This document shows, one piece after another, positions 26,251-33,688 of a stretch of 64,000 bases of DNA (positions within the stretch are counted from its first letter, which is position 1; the number at the start of each line of letters is the position of its first letter). The stretch comes from Phragmitibacter flavus. Its GTDB lineage: Bacteria > Verrucomicrobiota > Verrucomicrobiia > Verrucomicrobiales > Verrucomicrobiaceae. The position numbers and the translations under genes are program-made. The stretch is taken from positions 248,001-312,000 of the forward strand of contig NZ_VAUV01000006.1 in assembly GCF_005780165.1 (NCBI RefSeq). Direction: 5' to 3'. The notes beneath the pieces were generated by a model, which was given only the letters and a program-made list of their open reading frames with translations, was not told the DNA's origin and made no database searches.

Positions 26251-26892
26251 TCACTCACTCTCCAGCAGCGACTCAACCAACGCCGAGCCATCCGTCTCGC
26301 CGTGCATCACCTCACCGATCACCGGTATATTCAGCGACTCCTCGAGAATCATCCGGTGCGTGATCGACGCCGGATGACGTTCATCGGCCACATGATTCAA
26401 AATGATCCCCGCACAGGTCAACCCGCGCGAATGAATCGATCGCGCCGTCAAAATCGTGTGGTTCAACGCCCCCAGCTTGCTGTTCACCACAATCAGCACC
26501 GGCAAACCCAGCCGACGCGCAAAATCCGCCACCGTCACCCTCGGCGCCAACGGCACCTCCCAGCCGCCCACCCCCTCCACCAGCACATGCCTATACTCCC
26601 CGGCCAGCTCGCGGAAATCCGCATGCAAAGCGTCCAGATCCAGCTTGCGATTTTCAATCAAAGCTCCCGTGTAAGGCGACGCCGGCGTCTTCAAATAAAC
26701 CGGATTCACCTTGTCCATCGTCATCCCCGGTGCACCCGCTGCCAGCAGCGCCTTGGCATCCTCCCGACTCCCACACGCAAACGGCTTGAACCCCACCGCA
26801 GGTCTCCCCGCCTGATTCAACGCCTTCAACAAAAGCGAAACCACATGAGTCTTTCCCACGTCAGAATCCGTGCCCGTCACAAACCAATGCAT
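26251..26892 (-). CDS. bioD: Dethiobiotin synthetase
   Basis: A 213-residue ATP-dependent enzyme that forms the ureido ring of dethiobiotin from 7,8-diaminononanoate and CO2. It starts MHWFVTGTDSDVGKTHV, the BioD P-loop (GTDTxVGKT), followed by GFKPFACGSREDA. EGVGGWEVPL is the conserved switch segment. The C-terminus LESLLESE is normal. The remaining bio genes are not in the window. It is divergent from the EamA gene and follows the repeat element. Confidence 0.93.
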   Translation of the reverse strand: MHWFVTGTDSDVGKTHVVSLLLKALNQAGRPAVGFKPFACGSREDAKALLAAGAPGMTMDKVNPVYLKTPASPYTGALIENRKLDLDALHADFRELAGEYRHVLVEGVGGWEVPLAPRVTVADFARRLGLPVLIVVNSKLGALNHTILTARSIHSRGLTCAGIILNHVADERHPASITHRMILEESLNIPVIGEVMHGETDGSALVESLLESE

Positions 26893-26936
26893 GCCCCTCC
26901 ATAATCGGATAACTCCACTCCGGCAACCCGCAAAAC

Positions 26937-26995
26937 GTAGAAGGTCCGTCCCGGGCCTTTCATCTATCCTCCAAGGCCCGGGACGGGCCTTCTAC
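26937..26995. repeat. 59-bp palindromic repeat, copy 2
   Basis: A near-perfect inverted repeat with arms GTAGAAGG and CCTTCTAC and a GGCCCGGGAC core; about 20 bases pair with one mismatch. Its length and arms equal those of the element at 15459-15517. It lies between divergent bioD and the EamA leader. Confidence 0.88.
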
Positions 26996-27041
26996 TTTCC
27001 CGCCACTTGCAATACCGATCACCCCGCGCTAAATCCCCATC

Positions 27042-27210
27042 GTGCATCAACCTGCTGCCACCATCATCATCATTACCAAGCTCTCCTGGCTAAAGTCCGG
27101 CGGACGGCAGTCGATGTTTGGTTGATGATACCCCTGAAATTTCTCAACCCTCTCATTCTTTCACCTACCCGCCCGCCCGCCACCACCAGCGCGCGGGTTT
27201 TTTGTTTTTT
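27042..27210 (+). promoter_or_regulatory. Candidate attenuator: short leader peptide then terminator
   Basis: A GTG-initiated 27-codon frame (27042-27125) contains a Thr-Ile-Ile-Ile-Ile-Thr run (ATIIIIT), then stops. It is followed by a GC-rich hairpin and T-run ending exactly at the EamA start codon. This is the layout of amino-acid attenuators, where stalling at the rare codons controls the terminator. There is no clear SD before the GTG, and no competing antiterminator was worked out. The alternative frame gives a His run, but has no start. Treat it as a hypothesis. Confidence 0.4.
27168..27210 (+). terminator. Hairpin and T-run directly before the EamA gene
   Basis: The 5' arm CCCGCCCGC (27168-27176) pairs with GCGCGCGGG (27189-27197) with one C-C mismatch; six T, a G and six more T follow up to the ATG at 27211. 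It could be an attenuator or simply end an upstream transcript. Confidence 0.65.
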
Positions 27211-28128
27211 ATGTCCCTGTCCCTCCGCACCTCCCTCATCACCTTCGCGATCGTCGCCACGAGCTCCCTTTTCTTCTGCTCCAAAGCGATCTTCGTCAAA
27301 CTTGCCTACCGATACGACCTCGACGCCGTCACCGTCCTCGCCCTGCGCATGGCCATCGCCCTGCCCTTTTTCCTCATCGGCGGCTACCTCAACTCGCGCT
27401 CCCGCAAAAACGACACCGTGCCGCTCACCGGAAAAGACTGGCTCCACCTCGCCGCCCTCGGCTTCTGCGGCTGGTATCTCTCCTCCGTGGTCAACTTCAT
27501 CGGACTCCAGCACGTCAGCGTCAGCCTTGAACGCATGATCCTTTACACCTACCCCTCGCTGGTCGTCATCGGCTCCGTGCTGTTCCTAGGCAAACCCATG
27601 CGCGCCCGCATCATCATCGCCATGCTCGTTTCCTACCTCGGCATCGTCATCGCTTATCAAGCCGAAGCCACCAGCCATCTCGGCCAAAACAACAACACCC
27701 TGCTCGGTGCCACCCTCATCTTCATCAGCGCCGTCACCTACGCCATCTTTGTCCTCCTCAGCGGACAGATGGTCAAACGCATCGGCCCCACGCGCTTCAC
27801 CTCCTGCGTCGTCGGCTTCTCCGCCGTCTTCGTGCTCATCCACTTCGCCCTCACCCATCCGATCTCCGCCCTCACCAACCTTCCGCCCGGTGCCTACGGC
27901 TGCGGAGTGCTCCTCGCCATCCTCGGCACCGTCATCCCCTCCTACCTCTTCGGCATCGGCATCCAACGCGCCGGTTCTCAAGCCTTCGCCATCATCGGCA
28001 TGATCGGTCCCCTCGGCACCGTCGTTCTCGCTTGGTTCCTCCTCGGCGAAACCATCAACCCCATCCAGGTCCTCGGTCTCCTCCTCACCCTCGCAGGCGG
28101 CGTCGCCGTCAGCTTGGTGAAATCATAA
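27211..28128 (+). CDS. DMT-superfamily (EamA) exporter
   Basis: A 305-residue inner-membrane protein with ten predicted helices in two EamA repeats. Landmarks are FFCSKAIFVKLAYRYDLDAVTVLALRMAIALPFFLIGG, NFIGLQHVSVSLERMILYTYPSLVVIGSVLFLGKPM, and in repeat two AILGTVIPSYLFGIGIQRAGSQAFAIIGMIGPLGTVVLAWFLLGETI. Family members such as RhtA export threonine and homoserine, but the substrate here is unknown. ATG 27211 directly follows a T-run, so there is no SD sequence. It is divergent from bioD. Confidence 0.9.
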   Translation: MSLSLRTSLITFAIVATSSLFFCSKAIFVKLAYRYDLDAVTVLALRMAIALPFFLIGGYLNSRSRKNDTVPLTGKDWLHLAALGFCGWYLSSVVNFIGLQHVSVSLERMILYTYPSLVVIGSVLFLGKPMRARIIIAMLVSYLGIVIAYQAEATSHLGQNNNTLLGATLIFISAVTYAIFVLLSGQMVKRIGPTRFTSCVVGFSAVFVLIHFALTHPISALTNLPPGAYGCGVLLAILGTVIPSYLFGIGIQRAGSQAFAIIGMIGPLGTVVLAWFLLGETINPIQVLGLLLTLAGGVAVSLVKS

Positions 28129-28133
28129 AATTC

Positions 28134-28161
28134 ATCCTTTCGCCTTCATCCTTTATCCTTG
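28134..28161. repeat. 7-bp pyrimidine repeat between convergent genes
   Basis: Four units (ATCCTTT, CGCCTTC, ATCCTTT, ATCCTTG) lie after the EamA gene. The stop codon of the convergent isomerase-like gene (28153-28155) is inside this repeat. Confidence 0.75.
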
Positions 28162-29106
28162 TGAAGCCCCCCACCACTCCGTCAACGTCGCCAAATCTCC
28201 CTTCGTCGCCGCAATCGCCTTCTCGAGATACCCCTCCTCCTTTACCGACCCCTTCAAATATTCCACGTGCAGCGACACCGGTCCGGTCCACTTCAACTTC
28301 TTCAACTCCTCCACATACCCCTTGCCGACCACCCCATCCTTGAGCGGGCAATCCTGAAACTTTCCGCCCTCCATCGGCTTGAAATTTTTGAAGTAATACG
28401 CCCCCACATTTTCCTTCACCAACGCCAGCTCCAGCGGCCACGATTTCCCCCCTTCAATCATCGCATGCATGATGTCGAAAGCGAACGACATCTGCTCCAC
28501 CGGATACTCCCGCAACACTCCATAAGCATCCCACACCGGTGCCCCAAAATACTCCTTGCCCGAGTGATTCTGATACATCGCCCCAATGCCAATCTCCTTG
28601 CTCAACGCCGCCAGATCCTTGATCGCCGGCTTCCATTCCTCCACCTGATCCCAGATCGGTTTCTTCAAATCATACCGGAAATAATTCATCCGGTAATGCA
28701 TCACCCCCAGCGCCTTCGCCGTGCGCAACACCTTTTCCGTGTGCTGCTCCTCATTCACTGCATTGATCCCCGTCGTCAGCATCGTCAACGTCAGCCCGCG
28801 ATCCTTCAACACCGCCGCCAGCTTCGGCAAATCCTCCTCCACCCGTTCCGGCTCCACATGCCCGCCCTTGCGCACCGGTGCATCCACACCCTTCACGCCC
28901 GTCGCCACAATCGCATCCGCCAGCCGCTCAAAATCCAACCCCTGAAAATGTTTCGTAAACACCGACACCATCGGCATCTCACCCGCTCCTTCGCCCTCAG
29001 CCGCCCGAACTCCCTCGACTCCGCCCAAAAGCGCCCCACCCGTCGCCAAAACCGAACGCCCCAAAAACCCACGCCGCGAAAAATTCTTCGTCATCATATT
29101 CATCAC
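28153..29106 (-). CDS. Secreted sugar phosphate isomerase/epimerase-like protein
   Basis: A 317-residue protein of the xylose-isomerase-like TIM-barrel family. It begins with a twin-arginine signal (FSRRGFLGRSVLATGGALLGG), so it is probably folded and cofactor-bound before export. Barrel strands include MVSVFTKHFQGLDFERLADAIVATGVKGVD, LTLTMLTTGIN, YQNHSGKEYFG, FAFDIMHAMIEGG and PVSLHVEYLKG, with the family's acidic and His residues for metal at the strand ends. The substrate is unknown; this family is expanded in Planctomycetota and Verrucomicrobiota. Its stop codon lies in a 7-bp repeat. Confidence 0.88.
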   Translation of the reverse strand: MMNMMTKNFSRRGFLGRSVLATGGALLGGVEGVRAAEGEGAGEMPMVSVFTKHFQGLDFERLADAIVATGVKGVDAPVRKGGHVEPERVEEDLPKLAAVLKDRGLTLTMLTTGINAVNEEQHTEKVLRTAKALGVMHYRMNYFRYDLKKPIWDQVEEWKPAIKDLAALSKEIGIGAMYQNHSGKEYFGAPVWDAYGVLREYPVEQMSFAFDIMHAMIEGGKSWPLELALVKENVGAYYFKNFKPMEGGKFQDCPLKDGVVGKGYVEELKKLKWTGPVSLHVEYLKGSVKEEGYLEKAIAATKGDLATLTEWWGASQG

Positions 29107-29192
29107 TCAAACACAACGCCCCCAATCCCGTCAATCTCGCCAGCAATTCATCAACCACAGCAGGACACCGACAGATCAATCAGAGCGAAACT

Positions 29193-29325
29193 ATTCGTGT
29201 AAATTTGTGTCCATTCGTGGTTCCCTGAGTTTTAATCACGAATGGACACAAATTCACACGAATCCTAACCACAGCATCTAAGAATATCTGTGTTCATCTG
29301 TGTCCATCTGTGGTTAAAAAGAAAA
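29193..29325. repeat. 27-bp inverted repeat and 10-bp tandem units
   Basis: ATTCGTGTAAATTTGTGTCC at 29193 and its complement ending at 29263 pair over 27 bases with one mismatch, forming a long hairpin. Three 10-base units (ATCTGTGTTC, ATCTGTGTCC, ATCTGTGGTT) follow at 29286-29315. Similar units recur at 30123-30154. It lies between the divergent isomerase-like gene and radC. Confidence 0.85.
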
Positions 29326-29356
29326 CCCCTGTTTGTCCACCCACCCCCAAACCCCC

Positions 29357-30052
29357 ATGAATCTCAGAATCCACGACCTCCCCGAAAACGACCGTCCCCG
29401 CGAACGCCTTCTTGAACTCGGTGCCCGCACCCTCACCAACGCCGAACTCCTCGCCATCTTCATCAACACCGGAGCCAAAGGCGAAAACGCCATCCAGATG
29501 GCCCAGCGTCTCCTCCAGCAATACCGGACCCTCCGCCACCTCTCCACCCGCAGCGGCAAGGAACTCGTCCAACAATTTCGCGGACTCGGCCCCGCCAAAG
29601 CCGCCCACATCGCCGCCGCCTTCGAACTCGGCCGCCGCGCCTCACAGGAAGAAGTCCGCGAGCAACCCATGGACAACCCCGCCCTCATCCATCAATACCT
29701 CGGCGGCGACATGGCCCGACTCGGACACGAAACCGTGCGCATCCTGCTGCTCAACACCCGCATGCATCTCACTCACGATGAAGTCATCTTCCAGGGTTCC
29801 CTCAGCGAAAGCACCGCCCATCCCCGCGAAATCCTCCGACCCGCCATCGTCCACCGCGCCCACGCTTTTATCCTCGCCCACAACCATCCCAGCGGCGACC
29901 CCACTCCGAGCGAAGCCGACCGACGATTTACCCGCCGACTCAACGCCGCCGCCGAACTCCTGCAAATCAACTTCGCCGACCACCTCATCATCGGCGCCCC
30001 CCGCAACGGCGCCCCGCCTTACTTCTCGTTCCGCCAAGCCGGCATGATCTGA
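29357..30052 (+). CDS. radC: DNA repair protein RadC
   Basis: A 231-residue JAB/JAMM-fold protein from ATG 29357; TTG 29333 would add eight residues. It has the N-terminal HhH-like region (RERLLELGARTLTNAELLAIFINTG ... FRGLGPAKAAHI) and the C-terminal JAMM motif LAHNHPSGDPTPSEAD, with zinc His/His/Asp. RadC is widely annotated as a repair protein, but its actual function is unsettled. A 10-bp tandem family lies on both sides of the gene. Confidence 0.94.
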   Translation: MNLRIHDLPENDRPRERLLELGARTLTNAELLAIFINTGAKGENAIQMAQRLLQQYRTLRHLSTRSGKELVQQFRGLGPAKAAHIAAAFELGRRASQEEVREQPMDNPALIHQYLGGDMARLGHETVRILLLNTRMHLTHDEVIFQGSLSESTAHPREILRPAIVHRAHAFILAHNHPSGDPTPSEADRRFTRRLNAAAELLQINFADHLIIGAPRNGAPPYFSFRQAGMI

Positions 30053-30068
30053 TTCCCACCAATCGATC

Positions 30069-30156
30069 AACCACAGACGGACACCGATAAACACCGATAG
30101 CTTCCCAATATCTATCTGAGAAAATCTGTGTCCATCTGTGTCCACCTGTGGTTAAA
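30069..30156. repeat. 10-bp tandem family, second site
   Basis: The inverted form (ACAGACGGACACCGAT...) at 30069-30100 and direct units (ATCTGTGTCC, ATCTGTGTCC, ACCTGTGGTT) at 30123-30154 lie between radC and lpxA. The final TGTGGTTAAAAAG is shared with 29309-29321. Confidence 0.78.
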
Positions 30157-30196
30157 AAGCAAGACTCCCTTCCCATTTCGCATTCCGACTTCCAAA

Positions 30197-30994
30197 ATGC
30201 CCATTCATCCCAGCGCCCTAATTTCCGACGAAGCCCAGATTGACCCCACCGCCGATATCGGCCCCTACGTCATCATCGAAGGCCCCGTCCGCATCGCCGC
30301 AAATTGCCGCATCGCCGCCCACGCCCAGATCATTGGCGACACCCACCTCAGCGAAAACACCCTCATCGGTCGCGCCGCCATCATCGGCGAAAACCCCCAG
30401 GACATCGGCTTCGATCCCAACACCCCCAGCGGCGTCCGCATCGGCAAAAACAACACCATCCGCGAACACGTTACCATCCACCGCGGCTCCAAACCTGACA
30501 GTCATACCACCCTCGGCGACGGCAACTTCCTCATGGCCACCAGCCACCTCGGACACGACGTCATCCTCGGCGACAAAAACATCATCGCCAACGCCGTCCT
30601 CCTCGCCGGTCACGTCCAAGTCGGCAACGGCACCTTCATCGGCGGCGGCGCCGTGTTCCATCAATTCCTGCGCATCGGCGACGGCTGCGTCATCCAAGGC
30701 AACGGCAGCTTCAGCAAAGACATCCCCCACTTCTGCGCTGCTCAACGCATCAACCGCGTCACCGGCCTCAACGTCATTGGCCTCCGCCGCGCCGGCTTCA
30801 GTCCCGACGACCGAAAATCCCTAAAGGCCCTCTTCGATCTTATCTACCGTCAGGGCCACAACCTCACCCAAGCCCTCACCGCCGCCCGCCAACAAACCTG
30901 GCCCGAGCACGCCGAAAAATTCCTCCAGTTCCTCGAGGCCCACAGCAAAAAAGGCATCTGCCGCCTCAGTCAAGATTCCAGCGACGAAGAATAA
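30197..30994 (+). CDS. lpxA: Acyl-ACP--UDP-N-acetylglucosamine O-acyltransferase
   Basis: A 265-residue left-handed beta-helix enzyme that adds 3-hydroxyacyl to UDP-GlcNAc, the first step of lipid A. Hexapeptide repeats run from IHPSALISDEAQIDPTADIGPYVIIEG to about residue 185. The catalytic His lies in TSHLGHDVILG, and EHVTIHRG and NVIGLRRAGF are typical LpxA segments. The C-terminal helical domain follows. ATG 30197 gives the usual MPIHP start. It indicates LPS in this organism. Confidence 0.94.
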   Translation: MPIHPSALISDEAQIDPTADIGPYVIIEGPVRIAANCRIAAHAQIIGDTHLSENTLIGRAAIIGENPQDIGFDPNTPSGVRIGKNNTIREHVTIHRGSKPDSHTTLGDGNFLMATSHLGHDVILGDKNIIANAVLLAGHVQVGNGTFIGGGAVFHQFLRIGDGCVIQGNGSFSKDIPHFCAAQRINRVTGLNVIGLRRAGFSPDDRKSLKALFDLIYRQGHNLTQALTAARQQTWPEHAEKFLQFLEAHSKKGICRLSQDSSDEE

Positions 30995-31126
30995 CTCTTC
31001 CTCCTGCTCCTACTCTTACTCCTACTCCCCTCGCCAACCATCGCCAACGCCGGTTGGCTCCGCGACACCTCGCGACATCTAGCAGAATCATCTCGTCCTC
31101 GTCCTCCTACTCGAACTCGTCCTCGA
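30995..31126. repeat. Degenerate CTCCTACTC tracts
   Basis: Two pyrimidine-rich hexamer-like tracts (30995-31030 and 31091-31126) resemble the ends of the four-helix-bundle element but have the same orientation. Small GC hairpins (GCCAAC/GTTGGC) lie between. No reading frame of that family remains. Confidence 0.55.
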
Positions 31127-31175
31127 TTTTCAGGAAACACCAGCAAGAGCCCTCCTCACCCCCCGTTCTACTCCC

Positions 31176-32126
31176 ATGTCCGCTTCCAATCGCAGCCTCA
31201 TCGCCCTCCTTCTCACCCTAGTCGCCGCCCCTCTCCTCGCCGCCGACTTCAAACTCGCCCCCTCATCCAACGGCCACCTCGACATCCTGCAGGACAACAA
31301 AATCGTCGCCCGCTACATGCACGGCTTCGACCCCGCAAAACTCACCGACACCTACAAACCTTATCTCCATATCTTCGATCCCGAAGGCGAAGCCCCCATC
31401 ACCAAAGGCCCCGGCGGCGACTTCCCGCATCACCGCGCCATCTTCCTCGGCTGGAACAAAATCCTCGTCAATGGCAAAAGCTACGACCGCTGGCACATGA
31501 AAGGCGGCAATCAGATCCACCAGAAATTCACCGGCGAAAAAGCCTCAACTGACGGAGCCACCTTCACCTCCACCATCCAATGGGAAGGCGAACCCGGCGC
31601 CACCATCCTCGAAGAATCCCGCACCATCAGCGTGCTGCCTTCCACCGCCCCCTTCTACGCCACCGTCGACCTCACCTCCACCCTCATCGCCAAAGCAGGC
31701 GACACCGTCCTCGATGGCGACCCCGAACACGCCGGCCTCCAATACCGCCCCGCCCAGGAAGTCGACCGCAGCAAAACCTCCTACCTCTACCCCATCGAAA
31801 AAGCCAATCCCCAGAAAGACCTCGATTACCCCTGGTTCGCCCAGACCTACAGTTATCGCGGCAACGACTACACCGTCATCTATCTCAATCACCCCGAAAA
31901 CCCCAAAGGCGCCCGCACCTCCGCCTATCGCGACTACGGCCGCTTCGGCACCTTCTACAAAACCGACATCAAGCACAACGAAACCGCCACCATCAAAGTT
32001 CGCTTCCACATTTCCCAAGGCCCGATGCCCAGCGCCGAAGCCATCCAAAACCTCTGGAACGCCTACACCGGCAAAAGCGAACCCACCCCAGCCACCACCC
32101 TCAAATCCGCCGCCGCCAAGAAATAG
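31176..32126 (+). CDS. Secreted DUF6807 (PmoA-like) protein
   Basis: A 316-residue protein with a signal peptide (SLIALLLTLVAAPLLAAD). It has the DUF6807 landmarks: HIFDPEGEAPITKGPGGDFPHHRAIFLGWNK, RWHMKGGNQIHQKF, HAGLQYRPAQEV, YPWFAQTYSYRGNDYTVIYLNHPENP and YRDYGRFGTFYKTDIK. Such proteins are common in Planctomycetota and Verrucomicrobiota and are often called PmoA, though they have nothing to do with methane monooxygenase. Their function is unknown; carbohydrate binding or catabolism is often supposed. Confidence 0.88.
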   Translation: MSASNRSLIALLLTLVAAPLLAADFKLAPSSNGHLDILQDNKIVARYMHGFDPAKLTDTYKPYLHIFDPEGEAPITKGPGGDFPHHRAIFLGWNKILVNGKSYDRWHMKGGNQIHQKFTGEKASTDGATFTSTIQWEGEPGATILEESRTISVLPSTAPFYATVDLTSTLIAKAGDTVLDGDPEHAGLQYRPAQEVDRSKTSYLYPIEKANPQKDLDYPWFAQTYSYRGNDYTVIYLNHPENPKGARTSAYRDYGRFGTFYKTDIKHNETATIKVRFHISQGPMPSAEAIQNLWNAYTGKSEPTPATTLKSAAAKK

Positions 32127-32185
32127 CGCGCATCCAAACCCGACCCAACCCAACCCGCGAGGCGCAAAACCTTTTTCCTCCCGCC

Positions 32186-33514
32186 ATGCCCTCGGCCCAA
32201 GCAATCTTCAAGCGCCGCACGGTTCTCAAAGCAGGCTTGAGCTCACTGGCCCTAGTCAACCTCGGACGCCCCACTTCGTCTCGAGCCGTCAACCCGTCCG
32301 ACAACATCGCCGAAGCGGCGCATCAGGAAATCTGGCGACGATTCATCGACTCACGATTCGACACCATGCTACACTACGCGGGCCTCAATGGCGAAGTCAT
32401 CCTGCCCACCCGCGAAGAATGTCTGGCCGCCAAACCCAATGGCCTGAGCTGGTCGACCCCGATTGAAGACGGGCCATTCTTTGGTGGTTTGTATCTCGAC
32501 GGCCTGTGCAATCGCTGGCGAGCCAAGCGCGACGAAGAATCCGCCAATAAGGCCCATCGCATCGCCACCGGGTTGATGAAACTCGCCTCGCTAAGTCCCA
32601 CGCCCGGATTTGTGCCGCGCGGCATCGGTGCCGATGGCCAGTCCTGTTATCCCGCCAGTTCCGAAGACCAGGTGTTTCCCTGGTTCTACGGCCTGTGGTG
32701 TTACTGGCGCAGCGGACTGATGTCAGAAGCGGATCGCCCCAAACTGGTTGCCCTGTTGCGTGATACCGTGATCGCCCTTGAAAGTCATCAATGGCGTGTC
32801 CCTTGCATCCGTCCGGACTTTGGTTATCGCGGCACCTTCACCCGCGCCACGGCCCACGACGCCGCCCGCTTTTTGCTGCTGCTTCGCGCCATGCATGAAA
32901 TGACCGGCGAGGTTCAATGGCTTGAACAATATCAATCGCGCATGATCGAGAAGATCGGCAAACAAGGTCAAACCCGTCTCCAAGTTTGCGCCAGCGGACT
33001 AGAATACGGTGGCCACAACGGCAGCGAAACCTATCTCTGGACGCACTCCATGTCGCAAGCCTCCCTGCGCGCCCTCGCCGATCTGGAAACCGATGCCGAA
33101 ACACGCAACGCCTACACCACCGGCCTGCGAGTGTCCGCCGAACGTGCCGCCCCCCACCTCGAACGAGCCAGCAAGTATGACCCTTTGGCGCGATCCAACT
33201 TCGACATCGACTGGCGCTTTTTGAACGCCTCATGGAAACCCCAGAAAAACAGCGAAGAAGCCATCGCTCTGGGTCGCAGTCAGTTGCCCCTGTGGGCCAG
33301 TCACAACCCGCGCAGTCCCTACGAAGACGACACCGCGCGCGAACCCCTGTTTGCCGCCTGGATCATCGCACTGGCAGGCGAAAAAACGCACGACCAACCA
33401 CCACTCGAGTCCATGCTCAAGCGCTACGATTGGTCAAGCATGCATACCGCCAGCATGTTCATCGTCATCAACCTCCAATTTGAGTCCCACCGCGGCACAT
33501 CCCCAACCCAATAA
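32186..33514 (+). CDS. Exported protein with a helical toroid-like domain, unknown function
   Basis: A 442-residue protein with a twin-arginine-type signal (FKRRTVLKAGLSSLALVNLG). The mature part is helix-rich with many Trp and Arg residues: EDGPFFGGLYLDGLCNRWRAKRDEESANKAHRIATGLMKLA, FVPRGIGADGQSCYPASSEDQVFPWFYGLWCYWRSGL and TAHDAARFLLLLRAMHEMTGEVQWLEQY. The pattern suggests an (alpha/alpha) barrel like those in glycoside hydrolases or polysaccharide lyases, but no family was identified. It lies 59 bases after DUF6807, so the two may be co-transcribed. Confidence 0.75.
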   Translation: MPSAQAIFKRRTVLKAGLSSLALVNLGRPTSSRAVNPSDNIAEAAHQEIWRRFIDSRFDTMLHYAGLNGEVILPTREECLAAKPNGLSWSTPIEDGPFFGGLYLDGLCNRWRAKRDEESANKAHRIATGLMKLASLSPTPGFVPRGIGADGQSCYPASSEDQVFPWFYGLWCYWRSGLMSEADRPKLVALLRDTVIALESHQWRVPCIRPDFGYRGTFTRATAHDAARFLLLLRAMHEMTGEVQWLEQYQSRMIEKIGKQGQTRLQVCASGLEYGGHNGSETYLWTHSMSQASLRALADLETDAETRNAYTTGLRVSAERAAPHLERASKYDPLARSNFDIDWRFLNASWKPQKNSEEAIALGRSQLPLWASHNPRSPYEDDTAREPLFAAWIIALAGEKTHDQPPLESMLKRYDWSSMHTASMFIVINLQFESHRGTSPTQ

Positions 33515-33688
33515 TCTCGACCCAGTTTTGGAGTGCGGGGCTCAGCACCGCTTTGGATGCTCCTCCAAAAAATCTGCTTGCTCCCAGCATGACCCAGCCG
33601 GTCGCTTCCTAACGTCGCATCGTCGTGCTCGCCTCCCGAAATGTCCGAAAGCTCAACATCGCGGCGGTCATGGAGGTGTTTATCCCGG

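Noticed and set aside
27042-27125. His-type leader (His-His-His-His-His run in another frame)
   Set aside because: That frame has no nearby start codon and the downstream gene is not a his gene.
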